NCBI GenBank assembly: GCA_020697375.1
Contig: JAJFBJ010000002.1
Location: 43,767 to 107,766, forward strand
Source: Nitrospira sp.
Lineage (GTDB): Bacteria > Nitrospirota > Nitrospiria > Nitrospirales > Nitrospiraceae
Direction: 5' to 3'
Length of the DNA: 64,000 nucleotides
In this document: in pieces, positions 1 to 8,908 of the stretch
Layout of the letters: the number at the start of each line of letters is the position of its first letter
Position numbering within the stretch: the stretch's first letter is position 1
The notes under the pieces: generated by a model
Databases searched by the model: none
What the model was told of the DNA's origin: nothing
The model's input: only the letters and a program-made list of their open reading frames with translations
Position numbers and translations under genes: made by a program

Positions 1-2
1 CG

Positions 3-845
3 CTTTCACCGAGCGGGCGGTGCCTGCGCGTCGAAGCGTCGATCGCCGGAGGAAGCCGTGAACTGGAAGCCTGTGCGGTGTTCGTGTTCCACGACATGAC
101 GGAACTTCGCCGGCTGGAAAAAATTCGCAAGGATTTCGTCGCCAACGTCTCGCACGAACTCCGCACTCCCCTCACTTCCATCAAGGGTTACGTAGAGGCG
201 CTCCTGGATGGAGGGAAGGACGAACCGGAAACGGCCATCGCGTTTTTGGAAATCATCATGCGGCAGAGCAACCGGCTCAATCTCATTCTGGACGATTTGC
301 TGCAGTTGTCCCAGATCGAGTCCGGGCAGGTATTGTTCCGGCAGGAGCCGGTGGATGTACGCGCATTGCTCGAACGGACGGTCGCCGTCATCAAACCCTT
401 GGCGGACAAAAAACATCACAGTATCGGGTTGTCACTTCCGAATGCGTTCCTGATGACCGAAGGCGATGAGGAACGCCTGGCGCAGGTCTTCATCAACCTG
501 CTGGAAAACGCCGTGAAATACACGCCGGATCACGGCCGGATTTCGGTGGACCTCCGCAGCGCCGCACCGGGCCCGAGGACAGGGCAACGGACCATGATCG
601 AGATCGTCGTGGCAGACTCGGGAATCGGCATTCCGGAGGCAGACAGGCCGCGGGTATTCGAGCGATTCTACCGCGTGGATAAAGCCCGCTCGCGCGAACT
701 CGGCGGGACCGGCCTTGGTCTCGCCATCGTGAAACATATCGTCGAAGCGCACAACGGGTACGTGTGGGCCGAAGGCAATGTTCCCAGGGGCAGCCGGTTT
801 GTGGTCCAGTTGCCCGTTCCAGCGAAATCCCTACAGCAGTTGTGA
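3..845 (+). CDS. phoR: PhoR-like sensor histidine kinase, C-terminal part (5' end outside window)
   Basis: Membrane-type sensor kinase of the phosphate two-component family; it would autophosphorylate and pass phosphate to a PhoB-like regulator. The reading frame is open to the left edge, so the N-terminal sensor region is missing. The visible part starts in the end of a PAS-like domain (FVFHDMTELRRLE), followed by a HisKA dimerisation domain with the phospho-acceptor His in FVANVSHELRTPLTS, then an HATPase domain with an N-box (INLLENAVKYTP), G1 box (VADSGIGIP) and G2 box (GGTGLGLAIVKHIVEAH). The assignment to PhoR rather than another HisKA kinase rests on sequence style and on the phosphate transporter immediately downstream; the last 15 bases overlap the end of the convergent pit gene. 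Confidence 0.85.
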   Translation, partial: LSPSGRCLRVEASIAGGSRELEACAVFVFHDMTELRRLEKIRKDFVANVSHELRTPLTSIKGYVEALLDGGKDEPETAIAFLEIIMRQSNRLNLILDDLLQLSQIESGQVLFRQEPVDVRALLERTVAVIKPLADKKHHSIGLSLPNAFLMTEGDEERLAQVFINLLENAVKYTPDHGRISVDLRSAAPGPRTGQRTMIEIVVADSGIGIPEADRPRVFERFYRVDKARSRELGGTGLGLAIVKHIVEAHNGYVWAEGNVPRGSRFVVQLPVPAKSLQQL

Positions 846-1823
846 CAAGAGCAGGTAAAAAACGGTCGCGAGCAGCGCGGCGCCCGGCAGGGTGAAGAGC
901 CAGGCCGAAAGAATTCGCGTCGTCACGCCCCAACGAACCGCGGAGAGTCGTTTCACCGCCCCCACTCCCATCACTGTGGACGTAATGGTATGGGTCGTGC
1001 TGACAGGAAGCCCGATATGGGCCGTGACGAGCAAGACCGCCGCCGCCCCGGTTTCCGCGGCAAATCCATGGACCGGTTCGAGCTTCACGATTCGCATCCC
1101 GAGCGTCCGCACGATCCGCCATCCGCCCACCGCCGTGCCCAGTCCCATGGCCAGGGCGCAGGAGGTGATGACCCATGTGGGGACCTCGGCCGTCTGAATC
1201 ACCCCTCCGGACACGAGCGACAGCGTAATGATTCCCATGGCTTTCTGGGCATCATTGGCTCCATGGCTGAAGGCCATAAAACTGGCGGATACCAGCTGCA
1301 GCCGTGAGAACAGCCGCAATGCCAGCGTGCGCGGCACTCGAAAAAACATCCAGCTCAGCGCAATCATCAGTATCAGCCCGATGGCGAAACCAAAAAACGG
1401 AGACAACACCATTGCCTCCAATACGGCTCGCAGACCCGAAAATTTGACGGCCGCCACACCGCCATGGGTAAGCGCGGCGCCGACCAATCCGCCGATGAGC
1501 GCGTGTGAAGAGCTGGTCGGAAGGCCCAACATCAAGGTGATAAAATTCCACACGATCGCGCCGGCCAACGCCGATGCCACCACCACCTGCGTCACCGACT
1601 GAGGATCGACGATCCCCGTCCCGACCATCTTGGCGACCGCTGTCGACATGAAGGCGCCGGCCACATTGAGCACACCCGCCACCAATACCGCCGTGGAAGG
1701 ACTCACTACCCGGGTCGAAACGACCGTCGCGATGGCATTGGCGCTGTCATGCCATCCATTGGAAAAGTCAAAGAGCAGCGCCAGGGCGACCACTACCAAC
1801 AACAACCCGCTCATTTCAGCCAT
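831..1823 (-). CDS. pit: Inorganic phosphate transporter, PiT family
   Basis: Low-affinity phosphate permease of the inner membrane, 330 aa, near the usual bacterial Pit length. It is almost entirely hydrophobic, with the duplicated family signature visible as DFSNGWHDSANAIAT near the N-terminus and FSHGANDAQKAMG in the second half. Transport is normally of a neutral metal-phosphate complex coupled to protons. It lies 62 bases downstream of the DUF47 gene on the same strand, the standard pairing in which the DUF47 protein modulates Pit. The start ATG at 1823 is preceded by a weak TAGGAAC site. Its stop overlaps the end of the convergent PhoR-like kinase, so the two genes may share a termination zone. 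Confidence 0.93.
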   Translation of the reverse strand: MAEMSGLLLVVVALALLFDFSNGWHDSANAIATVVSTRVVSPSTAVLVAGVLNVAGAFMSTAVAKMVGTGIVDPQSVTQVVVASALAGAIVWNFITLMLGLPTSSSHALIGGLVGAALTHGGVAAVKFSGLRAVLEAMVLSPFFGFAIGLILMIALSWMFFRVPRTLALRLFSRLQLVSASFMAFSHGANDAQKAMGIITLSLVSGGVIQTAEVPTWVITSCALAMGLGTAVGGWRIVRTLGMRIVKLEPVHGFAAETGAAAVLLVTAHIGLPVSTTHTITSTVMGVGAVKRLSAVRWGVTTRILSAWLFTLPGAALLATVFYLLLSQLL

Positions 1824-1885
1824 GAATACCGGTTCCTACTTTGGACATTGCTCTGATTGGGGGTCGAAGGAGACCTGGAAGGTAC

Positions 1886-2503
1886 TCACGTGTGTTTCAG
1901 GGCGATACGCTCGAGAATGTTCGCGACATCTTCACAACGATCGGTTCCCGCTTCGAAATTCTCGTAGATCTCTTTCCATTTGATGACGGCGATCGGGTCC
2001 GTTTCTTTCTCGAAGAGCAGTGAGATGGCCTCGCGGGAGATCCGGTCCGCTTCGTTTTCCAAACTATTGACCCGCACACTGCATTCGATGACGGCCGGAT
2101 GGGACTTGCCCAGCAGATCCACCGTGGCGCCCACTTCCACCGAGGCCTGGTAGAGCACATTTGCGAGCCGGATCGCATGCTCCGTGGCCGTCGTCACCTT
2201 ATAGAGGACGAACCGGTCGGCGATCGCCTCCACCACATCCAAAATATCATCAAGCGCGCTCGCCAGGTCATGGATGTCTTCCCGATCGATGGGCGTGATG
2301 AACGTCAGGTTGAGTTTTCGTGCAATCTCATGAGTGATCCCGTCCCCGATATGTTCCACATCTTTGATGCGCTTCGCTTTCTCAACCGGATTCCGGAAGT
2401 CCTCGGTCATATCCTTGAGGAGACGACTCCCTTCGATCATGTTGTGCGCCGCATTCTTGAATAAGTCGAAAAAAGCTTCGTCCCGGGGAATGAGGCCGAA
2501 CAT
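1886..2503 (-). CDS. DUF47 / PhoU-like phosphate transport regulator
   Basis: Cytoplasmic all-helical protein of 205 aa from the DUF47 (TIGR00153, PhoU-related) family, members of which sit beside Pit transporters and are thought to control them. The start MFGLIPRDEAFFDLF and the conserved stretches VEHIGDGITHEIARKL and ITPIDREDIHDLASALDDI are typical of the family; the acidic residues there correspond to the metal-binding E/DxxxD motifs of PhoU folds. A good AAAGGA ribosome site precedes ATG 2503. It is 24 bases downstream of the FabH-like gene and 62 upstream of pit, so the three probably form one transcript. Role as Pit regulator is inferred from family and position. Confidence 0.9.
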   Translation of the reverse strand: MFGLIPRDEAFFDLFKNAAHNMIEGSRLLKDMTEDFRNPVEKAKRIKDVEHIGDGITHEIARKLNLTFITPIDREDIHDLASALDDILDVVEAIADRFVLYKVTTATEHAIRLANVLYQASVEVGATVDLLGKSHPAVIECSVRVNSLENEADRISREAISLLFEKETDPIAVIKWKEIYENFEAGTDRCEDVANILERIALKHT

Positions 2504-2527
2504 AACGTCCTTTCTAGCCGAGAAGGA

Positions 2528-3520
2528 TTACCACCGCACCAATCCAGTGCCCCAAGTCAGGCCGCCGCCGAATGCGCCGAGCAACAGGAGATCGCCTGCC
2601 GCGACTCGTTGCGCCCGCACGGCATGGTCCAACGCAATCGGCAAGGAAGCCGATGAAGTATTCCCGTAGCGCTCGATGACCGAGTAGACGGTTTCATTCG
2701 ACAGTCCGAGACGCCGCCTGAGCTGTTCCATAATCCGCGCATTCGCTTGATGCACGATGACCTGAGCCAGTTCATCCGCCGTGAGACCGAACTCCTTCAG
2801 CAAGGCGGTAATGGCCTGTTCCAGCCGGCGTATCGCCGATCGAAACACCGCGCTGCCTCGCATGCGCAATGTATGTTCTTTGGCCAGTATGGTCCCCACC
2901 CCCCCAGGCATTCGTGACCCACCGGCTGGAATGGTAATGAGATCGTGGCCCGCGCCTTCCGCATAGAGGCGTATCCCGAGGATGCCGGGCTCGTGCGGCC
3001 GAACCGCCTCTTCCTGGACCACCAGCACGGCGCCGGCCCCATCGCCAAAAAGTATGGCGGTTTCCTTGTCCGTGGAATCCAGGGATCTCGATTTCACTTC
3101 TGCTGCAATGACGAGGCACGAGCCGATCTGCCCGCTCCGGATCATGACGTCGGCCATCGACAATCCGTAGAGAAACCCCGAACAGGAGGCCGACAGGTCG
3201 AAGGCCAAGACCGTTTTGGCGCCCAAGGCTCGCTGAACATGGCAGGCTGTGGAAGGAAAGACACTATCGGGCGACGTCGTCGAAACCACAATCGCTTCAA
3301 TGGACGCGGGAGATTTTCCTGCCGCTTCGCAAGCTCGTAGCCCAGCCGCCAACGCCAGATCCGAAGTGGCTTGTCCCGGCTCTGCCCAATGTCTGGTCTG
3401 AATTCCGGTCAGCGCCACGATGTCCTTTGGGTCCAGCCCAAGCGGCGCTGCCACTTCCTCGTTGCCGACAACCCTGGAAGGGAGGAATGAACCGGTTCCG
3501 ACAATGCGACTGCGCTTCAC
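2528..3520 (-). CDS. 3-oxoacyl-ACP synthase III family protein (FabH-like, extra copy)
   Basis: Thiolase-fold condensing enzyme of 330 aa. It carries the full catalytic triad of beta-ketoacyl-ACP synthase III: Cys in DLSASCSGFLYGLS, His in VIVHQANARIMEQL and Asn in RYGNTSSASLPIALD, so it should be active in decarboxylative condensation of an acyl-CoA with malonyl-ACP. I chose GTG 3520 (protein begins VKRSRIVGTGSFLP) because the family starts there; the open frame runs on to 3679 but that extension has no family resemblance. A second FabH (58788-59765) sits in the main fatty acid operon, so this copy may use another primer or make a special acid. Its position ahead of DUF47-pit is odd. Confidence 0.85.
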   Translation of the reverse strand: MKRSRIVGTGSFLPSRVVGNEEVAAPLGLDPKDIVALTGIQTRHWAEPGQATSDLALAAGLRACEAAGKSPASIEAIVVSTTSPDSVFPSTACHVQRALGAKTVLAFDLSASCSGFLYGLSMADVMIRSGQIGSCLVIAAEVKSRSLDSTDKETAILFGDGAGAVLVVQEEAVRPHEPGILGIRLYAEGAGHDLITIPAGGSRMPGGVGTILAKEHTLRMRGSAVFRSAIRRLEQAITALLKEFGLTADELAQVIVHQANARIMEQLRRRLGLSNETVYSVIERYGNTSSASLPIALDHAVRAQRVAAGDLLLLGAFGGGLTWGTGLVRW

Positions 3521-3719
3521 GGGGTCCCTACTGGAGCATCGTTGAGGTTCGTCTGCTGCAACGGTTCGCACCACCTCACGAGGTGCGGCGCGATTATAGG
3601 ACCCACGCCGAAATGGGTCAACCACCAGATGCCGAATCCGTTGCTTTCTGCCCATTGATCTGCTAGAAAAATTCTGCATTTACGATTCATCAGCCATCTA
3701 CAACCGAGGAGTGATTTGG

Positions 3720-4637
3720 ATGCGGACGCATTCAAGCGGGTTGTGTGTTGTTCTCGCGTTGCTCACCGGAGTGCTTGGGCTTGCCGGCGGGTGCTCGAGC
3801 GCACCCAAGGCCGGTGCTCAGGGTAAACCTGTCAGCGGAACCGACGAGCAAATCTTCCTCGGTGACACCATTGAAAAAAACTATGACCCAAACGTGATCA
3901 TGAAACGCGGCGAAGCGTTTTTCGACAAGGAAGAGTTTCCAGAGGCCATCGTCGAATACCAGCATTTCCTGGAACTGCATCGATCTCATCAACTTGCTGT
4001 TTACGCCCAATTTCGATTGTCGGAGAGCCATTTGCGGATGGCCAAGTCTATCGACCGAGACCCGGAGCCGATACAAAAGGCCATTGTCGCCTTTGAGAAA
4101 TTGCGGAAAGAATTTCCTGGCAGCAAGTATGAGGGGCAAGCCCTTCAACGGTTGGCGGATTGCCATGACTGGCTCGCTCAGACCCATCTGTTCGTCGGCC
4201 AGTTTTACTACCGCCGCGCCTCGTACCTTGCCGCAGCCCATCGATTCGATCAGATCATGAAGGACTACCCGGACAAGAAGGTGGCGCCTGAGGCCTTATA
4301 CTATCTAGCCTTGACCTATCAGGAATTGGGCGCGAATGATTGGGCTGCTGAGAAGCTGACCATACTGGCAGAGAAATATCCGGATAGCGATGTCGCATCG
4401 AGTGGCCGACGCTTGCTGGCCACATTGGAGAAGAAACTTCCGTCGCCTCCTCCGCAGGCGGTGGCCAAGAAAGAAGAAGCGCCTCCGACTCAATCGGCCG
4501 CTGATCTACTTGCCGCCACGGCCGCGGCGCCAGACTTCGATGGCGTTTCGTCGGCCACTATTCCAAACCTGCAAAGTTCACCCAACCTATCCCTTCGACA
4601 GCCGTTCGTCTCCTGCAGGCTCGGCGCATGGTGCTGA
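3720..4637 (+). CDS. bamD: Outer membrane assembly lipoprotein BamD (YfiO family)
   Basis: Lipoprotein of the BAM complex that folds beta-barrel proteins into the outer membrane, about 305 aa. A signal peptide ends in a lipobox (LGLAGGC followed by SSAP), giving a lipid-anchored Cys. The mature part has TPR-like helical repeats typical of BamD: YQHFLELHRSHQLAVYAQFR, AFEKLRKEFPGSKYEGQAL, and RRASYLAAAHRFDQIMKDYP. The last 70 residues are low-complexity and Pro/Ala-rich. The start is taken as ATG 3720, which has a GAGGAG site 8 bases upstream; the in-frame GTG at 3711 lies on top of that site and is less likely. It is a single gene, divergent from the FabH-like operon. Confidence 0.88.
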   Translation: MRTHSSGLCVVLALLTGVLGLAGGCSSAPKAGAQGKPVSGTDEQIFLGDTIEKNYDPNVIMKRGEAFFDKEEFPEAIVEYQHFLELHRSHQLAVYAQFRLSESHLRMAKSIDRDPEPIQKAIVAFEKLRKEFPGSKYEGQALQRLADCHDWLAQTHLFVGQFYYRRASYLAAAHRFDQIMKDYPDKKVAPEALYYLALTYQELGANDWAAEKLTILAEKYPDSDVASSGRRLLATLEKKLPSPPPQAVAKKEEAPPTQSAADLLAATAAAPDFDGVSSATIPNLQSSPNLSLRQPFVSCRLGAWC

Positions 4638-4673
4638 GCGGCAACGGACTCCTGCTCTGGGTCCCATCAGCTT

Positions 4674-5855
4674 CTACCGCAAATGTAAGGCTTCGAGCAG
4701 CAGGTCATTGACCGAAGCCTTGAGGCGTTTTTTCGCATGGACGAGAAATTGTTCGGCAGTGGTACGCCCCTGTAGCACCTCATAATAAGACTGCACCACG
4801 TCCTGATATCGACGAAGGAGTTTGAAGCTCAGGCGGGGAAAGGTGTACATCACGCGAGCCATGCGAGCAGTGGCTCGAAAATCAGGCAAGATATCCCGTT
4901 CTAGCGCGGAAGCATATGCGGCAAGCGACAAGCGGTGATCCTGTACGTTTGCCAGAATGGCCCGGGCAGCCAGCTGCCCCGAACGAACCGCGTAATAAAT
5001 TCCCTCGCCGAACAGCGGGTCGACCAAATGTGCCGCATCGCCGATCAGCAATGCCCGGCCGTTGGCGAAATGAGAGACGCTCCCACCTCCGCTTGGACGA
5101 TTCTCAGAAAAAGCGGGAATCGGATGCCCGGTAGGACGAGGCACGTTCCATCCGGTCAGGCCAGGCACGCCCCGTATGAAGCGATCGAACGTCGCACGGA
5201 GGCTTGTCGATTTATGGCTGAACTCTCCCACACCGACGGACAGGCGCCCTCGTTTGGGAAAGATCCATCCATATCCTTGACGAGCCGCACCGACATCGAC
5301 AAGGATGGTCGTCGGCCCTGGAAAATGTTGGCCATCCGTGATGAGAATCTCGCTTTCGAGCGCCGGGGATCGACAGTGAGAACGATCCGGAAAGAGCTGC
5401 CGGGCCACGATACTATTGGCCCCATCTGCGCCGATCACGATCTTCGCTCGATATCTGCCCTGCCCGGTGACTACCTCTGCATGGTCTGGTCCTTGGCAAA
5501 TGTCGATGACCCCTTCTCCGTTTCGAATCTCCGCCCCCGCCTGCATCGCCTGCTGCACGAGATAATGGTCAAATCGATCGCGCATGACCATATAGGCGAT
5601 GGGCCGTGATGATTCGATGAGCAGGGGCTCCTGACCGCAATAGACAAACTGTACCCCATTGACCGTATGCTCAACGATCGATCGAAACGCCGGCTCTAAA
5701 ACCTGCTCGATTCGTGCCGACAATCCCCCGCCGCAGACTTTGTAACGTGGATGAGCCTCTTTGTCGAAGCCCAGCACGGCTAAGCCCCCGCGGCTCAGTT
5801 CAGCTGCGGCAATCGCGCCCGCCGGCCCCGTTCCTATAATCACTACGTCGTACAT
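4674..5855 (-). CDS. Geranylgeranyl reductase family FAD-dependent oxidoreductase
   Basis: Flavoprotein of 393 aa. A Rossmann FAD motif opens the protein (MYDVVIIGTGPAGAIAAAEL), followed by the family mark RYKVCGGGLSARIE and a second FAD motif LLIGDAAHLVDPLFGEGIYYA. Family members reduce isoprenoid double bonds in chlorophyll, archaeal lipids or quinones; in a non-photosynthetic bacterium the substrate is most likely a quinone side chain or other polyprenyl group, but this cannot be read from sequence. I start it at ATG 5855, where the FAD fold begins; an extension to 5948 is open but unlike the family. It lies 120 bases downstream of ccdA and may be read from the cytochrome operon. Confidence 0.87.
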   Translation of the reverse strand: MYDVVIIGTGPAGAIAAAELSRGGLAVLGFDKEAHPRYKVCGGGLSARIEQVLEPAFRSIVEHTVNGVQFVYCGQEPLLIESSRPIAYMVMRDRFDHYLVQQAMQAGAEIRNGEGVIDICQGPDHAEVVTGQGRYRAKIVIGADGANSIVARQLFPDRSHCRSPALESEILITDGQHFPGPTTILVDVGAARQGYGWIFPKRGRLSVGVGEFSHKSTSLRATFDRFIRGVPGLTGWNVPRPTGHPIPAFSENRPSGGGSVSHFANGRALLIGDAAHLVDPLFGEGIYYAVRSGQLAARAILANVQDHRLSLAAYASALERDILPDFRATARMARVMYTFPRLSFKLLRRYQDVVQSYYEVLQGRTTAEQFLVHAKKRLKASVNDLLLEALHLR

Positions 5856-5975
5856 TGTGCCTGCTTGCCTGCTGTCATGCTCCGCACGCCGATGTTGGAG
5901 AAAATCCCTCCGTACGATCTTCAATCGACCGGGAGCTGAGAGTACCATTGAGAGGAGGTCACAGTGGAGAGAGGA

Positions 5976-6722
5976 TTATTGCCCGAGATACCAGCCAATG
6001 CCATACCGTTCGAGAAAGCTCGTGATCATAGTCAGTGAGTTGGCGTAGATCATCACACCCACCGTAACGAGCAACAGCCCGCTCACGGTCGAGACGCCCC
6101 AGAGATACGCACGTACTTCTTTGAAATAGCTCAGAAAGCGATCCACCCCCAGCGCGGTCAAAAACAACGGTAGGCCCAATCCCAACGAGTAACAGGTGAG
6201 CAGCACCACACCGCTGAACAACGAATCGGTCGTACTGGCATAGAGCAAAATCGTTCCCAGGACAGGCCCGACACAAGGCGTCCAGCCTGCCGCAAATGCG
6301 ATGCCGATCAGGAATGAACCGAGAAGCCCGGCCGGCCGGTTGCGAAACTGGTACCGATGTTCCATTTTAAGGAAATTCAAGTTCAGGATGCCGAGCAGAT
6401 AGAGGCCAAATAGGATCACCACGATTCCACCAATACGCCGAACGTGGTCTTGATAGGTGATCAAGACCTGGCCCAGCAGGCTGGCCGATGCCCCGAAGGC
6501 CACGAATACCGAGGTGAACCCTGCGATGAACAGCAGAGAATTCACAATGATCGCTTTCCGGAACCGGCTCCGTTCCGAAACATCAGTCAACTGTTCGACC
6601 GACAGGCCCGTGATATAGGAGATGTAAGACGGGACCAACGGCAAGACGCAAGGAGACACGAAGGACAGCAGGCCTGCGGAAAATGCGGCGATCAATGAGA
6701 TCGACTGTACTGAGTCGGTCAT
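5976..6722 (-). CDS. ccdA: Cytochrome c biogenesis protein CcdA (thiol-disulfide transporter)
   Basis: Inner-membrane protein of 248 aa with about six transmembrane helices that carries electrons from cytoplasmic thioredoxin to periplasmic thiol proteins. The two redox cysteines sit in the expected membrane motifs, LSFVSPCVLPLVPSYISY in the first helix and AAGWTPCVGPVLGTIL in the fourth. ATG 6722 starts only two bases after the stop of the upstream tlpA-like gene, so the genes are translationally close and surely one operon. Its partners are the two TlpA/ResA-type thioredoxins just upstream, which would use the electrons to reduce apocytochrome c haem-binding cysteines. Confidence 0.94.
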   Translation of the reverse strand: MTDSVQSISLIAAFSAGLLSFVSPCVLPLVPSYISYITGLSVEQLTDVSERSRFRKAIIVNSLLFIAGFTSVFVAFGASASLLGQVLITYQDHVRRIGGIVVILFGLYLLGILNLNFLKMEHRYQFRNRPAGLLGSFLIGIAFAAGWTPCVGPVLGTILLYASTTDSLFSGVVLLTCYSLGLGLPLFLTALGVDRFLSYFKEVRAYLWGVSTVSGLLLVTVGVMIYANSLTMITSFLERYGIGWYLGQ

Positions 6723-6724
6723 GC

Positions 6725-7285
6725 TTAGAACCCCTGCAGGAGCGATTCGACCAGCCGTTTCCCCTCCGGCGTATTCCAATCCCGGGCGCCGGGAATACGG
6801 TTTCGAATGATCCCCTTGCGATCGATGAGAAACGTCATCGGCAGCGTACGTGCACCATATCGGAGACCGATCCGAAAATCCGCGTCATGAAGCACGGGAA
6901 AGGTAAAGCCGGCCTCCCGTTGAAAAGGACGGGTCACAGCGGCACCCTGAGCATCCGTTGAGACCGCCAGTATTTCAAACTCCCTGCGGGGAAACGATCG
7001 ATACAAGCGCTCCATCGCCGGCATCTCGACCTTACAAGGACCGCACCAGGTCGCCCAAAAGTTCAGGAGGACCACCTTTCCGCGAAACTGATCAAGGGTG
7101 ACATTGAACCCTTCGGAGTCCTTCAATAAAAAATTGGGCGCTTCCTCATTGATCTGAGGAATCCGCTCGGCAATCACAAGTGGAGAGGCGGGCTGTGAGA
7201 AGAAGACCTCATGGGCGTGGGCCGAGACAAGTCCGCCGGTCATCATCCCGGCAATGATCAAGAAGCGCGCCGACCAGCGGTTCAT
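6725..7285 (-). CDS. Periplasmic TlpA/ResA-like thioredoxin
   Basis: Secreted thiol-disulfide oxidoreductase of 186 aa. An N-terminal signal peptide (MNRWSARFLIIAGMMTGGLV, cleaved near SAHAHE) is followed by a thioredoxin fold with the active site WATWCGPCKVEMPAMERLY and a cis-Pro region ARTLPMTFLIDRKG. It is expected to receive electrons from CcdA and reduce apocytochrome or another periplasmic disulfide. It is the second thioredoxin of this operon; the first (7295-7918) has a CKPC instead of a CGPC site and a membrane anchor, so the two probably differ in redox potential or partner. Confidence 0.9.
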   Translation of the reverse strand: MNRWSARFLIIAGMMTGGLVSAHAHEVFFSQPASPLVIAERIPQINEEAPNFLLKDSEGFNVTLDQFRGKVVLLNFWATWCGPCKVEMPAMERLYRSFPRREFEILAVSTDAQGAAVTRPFQREAGFTFPVLHDADFRIGLRYGARTLPMTFLIDRKGIIRNRIPGARDWNTPEGKRLVESLLQGF

Positions 7286-7294
7286 AGTCTCACT

Positions 7295-7918
7295 TCACAG
7301 CACAGGGGCATGTAACGCGGAGGAGGCTTGCGCGGCCTTCTCACCCGGCTTCAACAGGTGGGTCAAGACCTTTAGATTATCCAACCTTGTCCAATCGCGA
7401 GGACCGATGACCTTTTCGCGAAGGATTCCCTGTTGGTCGATGATGTAGGTCTCGGGGACTCCCATCAACTTGTAGCGTTTGTCCGTCTGGCCCCAGGAAT
7501 CGACCAGCACAGGGAATGTAAGGTTGAGGCCTTTGACGAACGGCGGAATATCCTTCTTCGTCGTCACACGATCGATACTCACCGCGAGAATCACCAACCC
7601 GTCCTTTTCGAAACTTTTGTACAAGACTTCCATAGATGGCATCTCTTCACGACAGGGCTTGCACCAGGTGGCCCAGAAATTCAAAAAAACGACCTTACCC
7701 CGGTAGTCCGATAGACGCAGTTCCTTGTCGTTCAAATCAGGCAATTGAAAATCCGGGGCTTCTTTCCCGACCACCAATGGTTCGTATTTCGAGCTCTGCA
7801 GCCAGACAACCAGGAACATCACGGCAAAAATGGCGGCAGCAGCGAGCACGACGATCGTTCGAGAGAGACCTGTGCGCGGTACCGCCCCGGCTGGATTCTG
7901 TATCAATTGATCAGCCAT
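7295..7918 (-). CDS. resA: Membrane-anchored ResA-like thioredoxin
   Basis: Thiol-disulfide oxidoreductase of 207 aa held in the membrane by one N-terminal helix (about residues 20-42, TIVVLAAAAIFAVMFLVVWL). The periplasmic domain has VGKEAPDFQLPDLND, the active site FWATWCKPCREEMPSMEVLY and the cis-Pro stretch LMGVPETYIIDQQG, matching the ResA/CcmG group that reduces the CXXCH cysteines of apocytochrome c before haem attachment. Stop and start codons on both sides are within 10 bases of the neighbours (ccsA ends at 7922, tlpA-like starts at 7285), so it belongs to the System II operon. Confidence 0.9.
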   Translation of the reverse strand: MADQLIQNPAGAVPRTGLSRTIVVLAAAAIFAVMFLVVWLQSSKYEPLVVGKEAPDFQLPDLNDKELRLSDYRGKVVFLNFWATWCKPCREEMPSMEVLYKSFEKDGLVILAVSIDRVTTKKDIPPFVKGLNLTFPVLVDSWGQTDKRYKLMGVPETYIIDQQGILREKVIGPRDWTRLDNLKVLTHLLKPGEKAAQASSALHAPVL

Positions 7919-7921
7919 CGG

Positions 7922-8836
7922 TTAGGCGTACGCGTGCAAGCCGGAGAGCAGAAAATTCACTCCCCAGAAACAGAACACGACCATGAGAAATCCGAAAATC
8001 GCATAGATGGCGGCCTTGTGCCCCTCCCATCCTCGCGTCATGCGGGCGTGAATGTACGCACCGTAAATGAGCCAGACAATCAACGACCAGGTTTCCTTTG
8101 GATCCCAGCTCCAGTATCCTCCCCAGGCATAGTTCGCCCACATCGCCCCGAGAATGATCCCGAAGGCCAATAGCGGGAAACCCAGCATGATCGCCTTATA
8201 TCCGAGTTCATCGATCGTTTCGAGGTCGGGAAAGGCGGCGTAAAACCGCGACTTGCTTCCACGATTCACAGCGCGCTCTTTGAACAGATACATCAGCCCG
8301 AGTCCTCCCGCCATTGCGAAGGCGGCGTAACTGGTCAACGTGACCGAGACATGGATGTAAATCCAGTAGCTGTTTAAGGCCGGCACGAGCGGCTCTGCTG
8401 TTTGGTACCGATAGGGCAAGAGGGACGCCGCGCCCATGGCGATAAATCCGATGCCGACCACAAAAGCCCCCACGGCTTTGATCCGATACCGGAACTCCAA
8501 GAGCACATAGCCTAGGATAATCGCCCAGGAAACATAGGCCATCGCTTCAAACTGATTCGACCAAGGCGCAAACGTGCCGGAATGTTCCATCCGCTCGAAT
8601 GCGCGCGTCGTCAGGGCAAGGGTATTCAGCACCCACCCGAAGACCGTAACCAGCGTCGCGACCTGTCCTAATTGAGTCGCCCAGGCACCATCGCGTTCTT
8701 CGATGTTGTCGGTCGGATGTCCGGCGGGGGCTAATTGCATGGCTGGGCGCTTGGCAAAAAGATAGGCCACATACAAACCAAGCGCGGCCAGATAGAGCCA
8801 GAATGTCATATCGAAAAGAAACAACGATCGCATCAT
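7922..8836 (-). CDS. ccsA: Cytochrome c biogenesis protein CcsA/ResC (haem handling)
   Basis: Polytopic inner-membrane protein of 304 aa, the haem-transporting half of the System II cytochrome c synthetase. The diagnostic tryptophan-rich WWD segment is present as WGGYWSWDPKETWSLIVWL, with conserved histidines flanking it in transmembrane helices (for example YIHVSVTLTSYAAFAM and YIHARMTRGW). It follows ccsB by 72 bases and precedes resA by three. CcsA and CcsB together move haem to the outer face of the membrane and attach it to CXXCH motifs. Confidence 0.94.
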   Translation of the reverse strand: MMRSLFLFDMTFWLYLAALGLYVAYLFAKRPAMQLAPAGHPTDNIEERDGAWATQLGQVATLVTVFGWVLNTLALTTRAFERMEHSGTFAPWSNQFEAMAYVSWAIILGYVLLEFRYRIKAVGAFVVGIGFIAMGAASLLPYRYQTAEPLVPALNSYWIYIHVSVTLTSYAAFAMAGGLGLMYLFKERAVNRGSKSRFYAAFPDLETIDELGYKAIMLGFPLLAFGIILGAMWANYAWGGYWSWDPKETWSLIVWLIYGAYIHARMTRGWEGHKAAIYAIFGFLMVVFCFWGVNFLLSGLHAYA

Positions 8837-8908
8837 ACGGGCCTCCGTCTATCGTCGACTGCAGCGTCGACCGGGCATACGCTCCCCACAGTCGCCTGCG
8901 TCTGTCTT

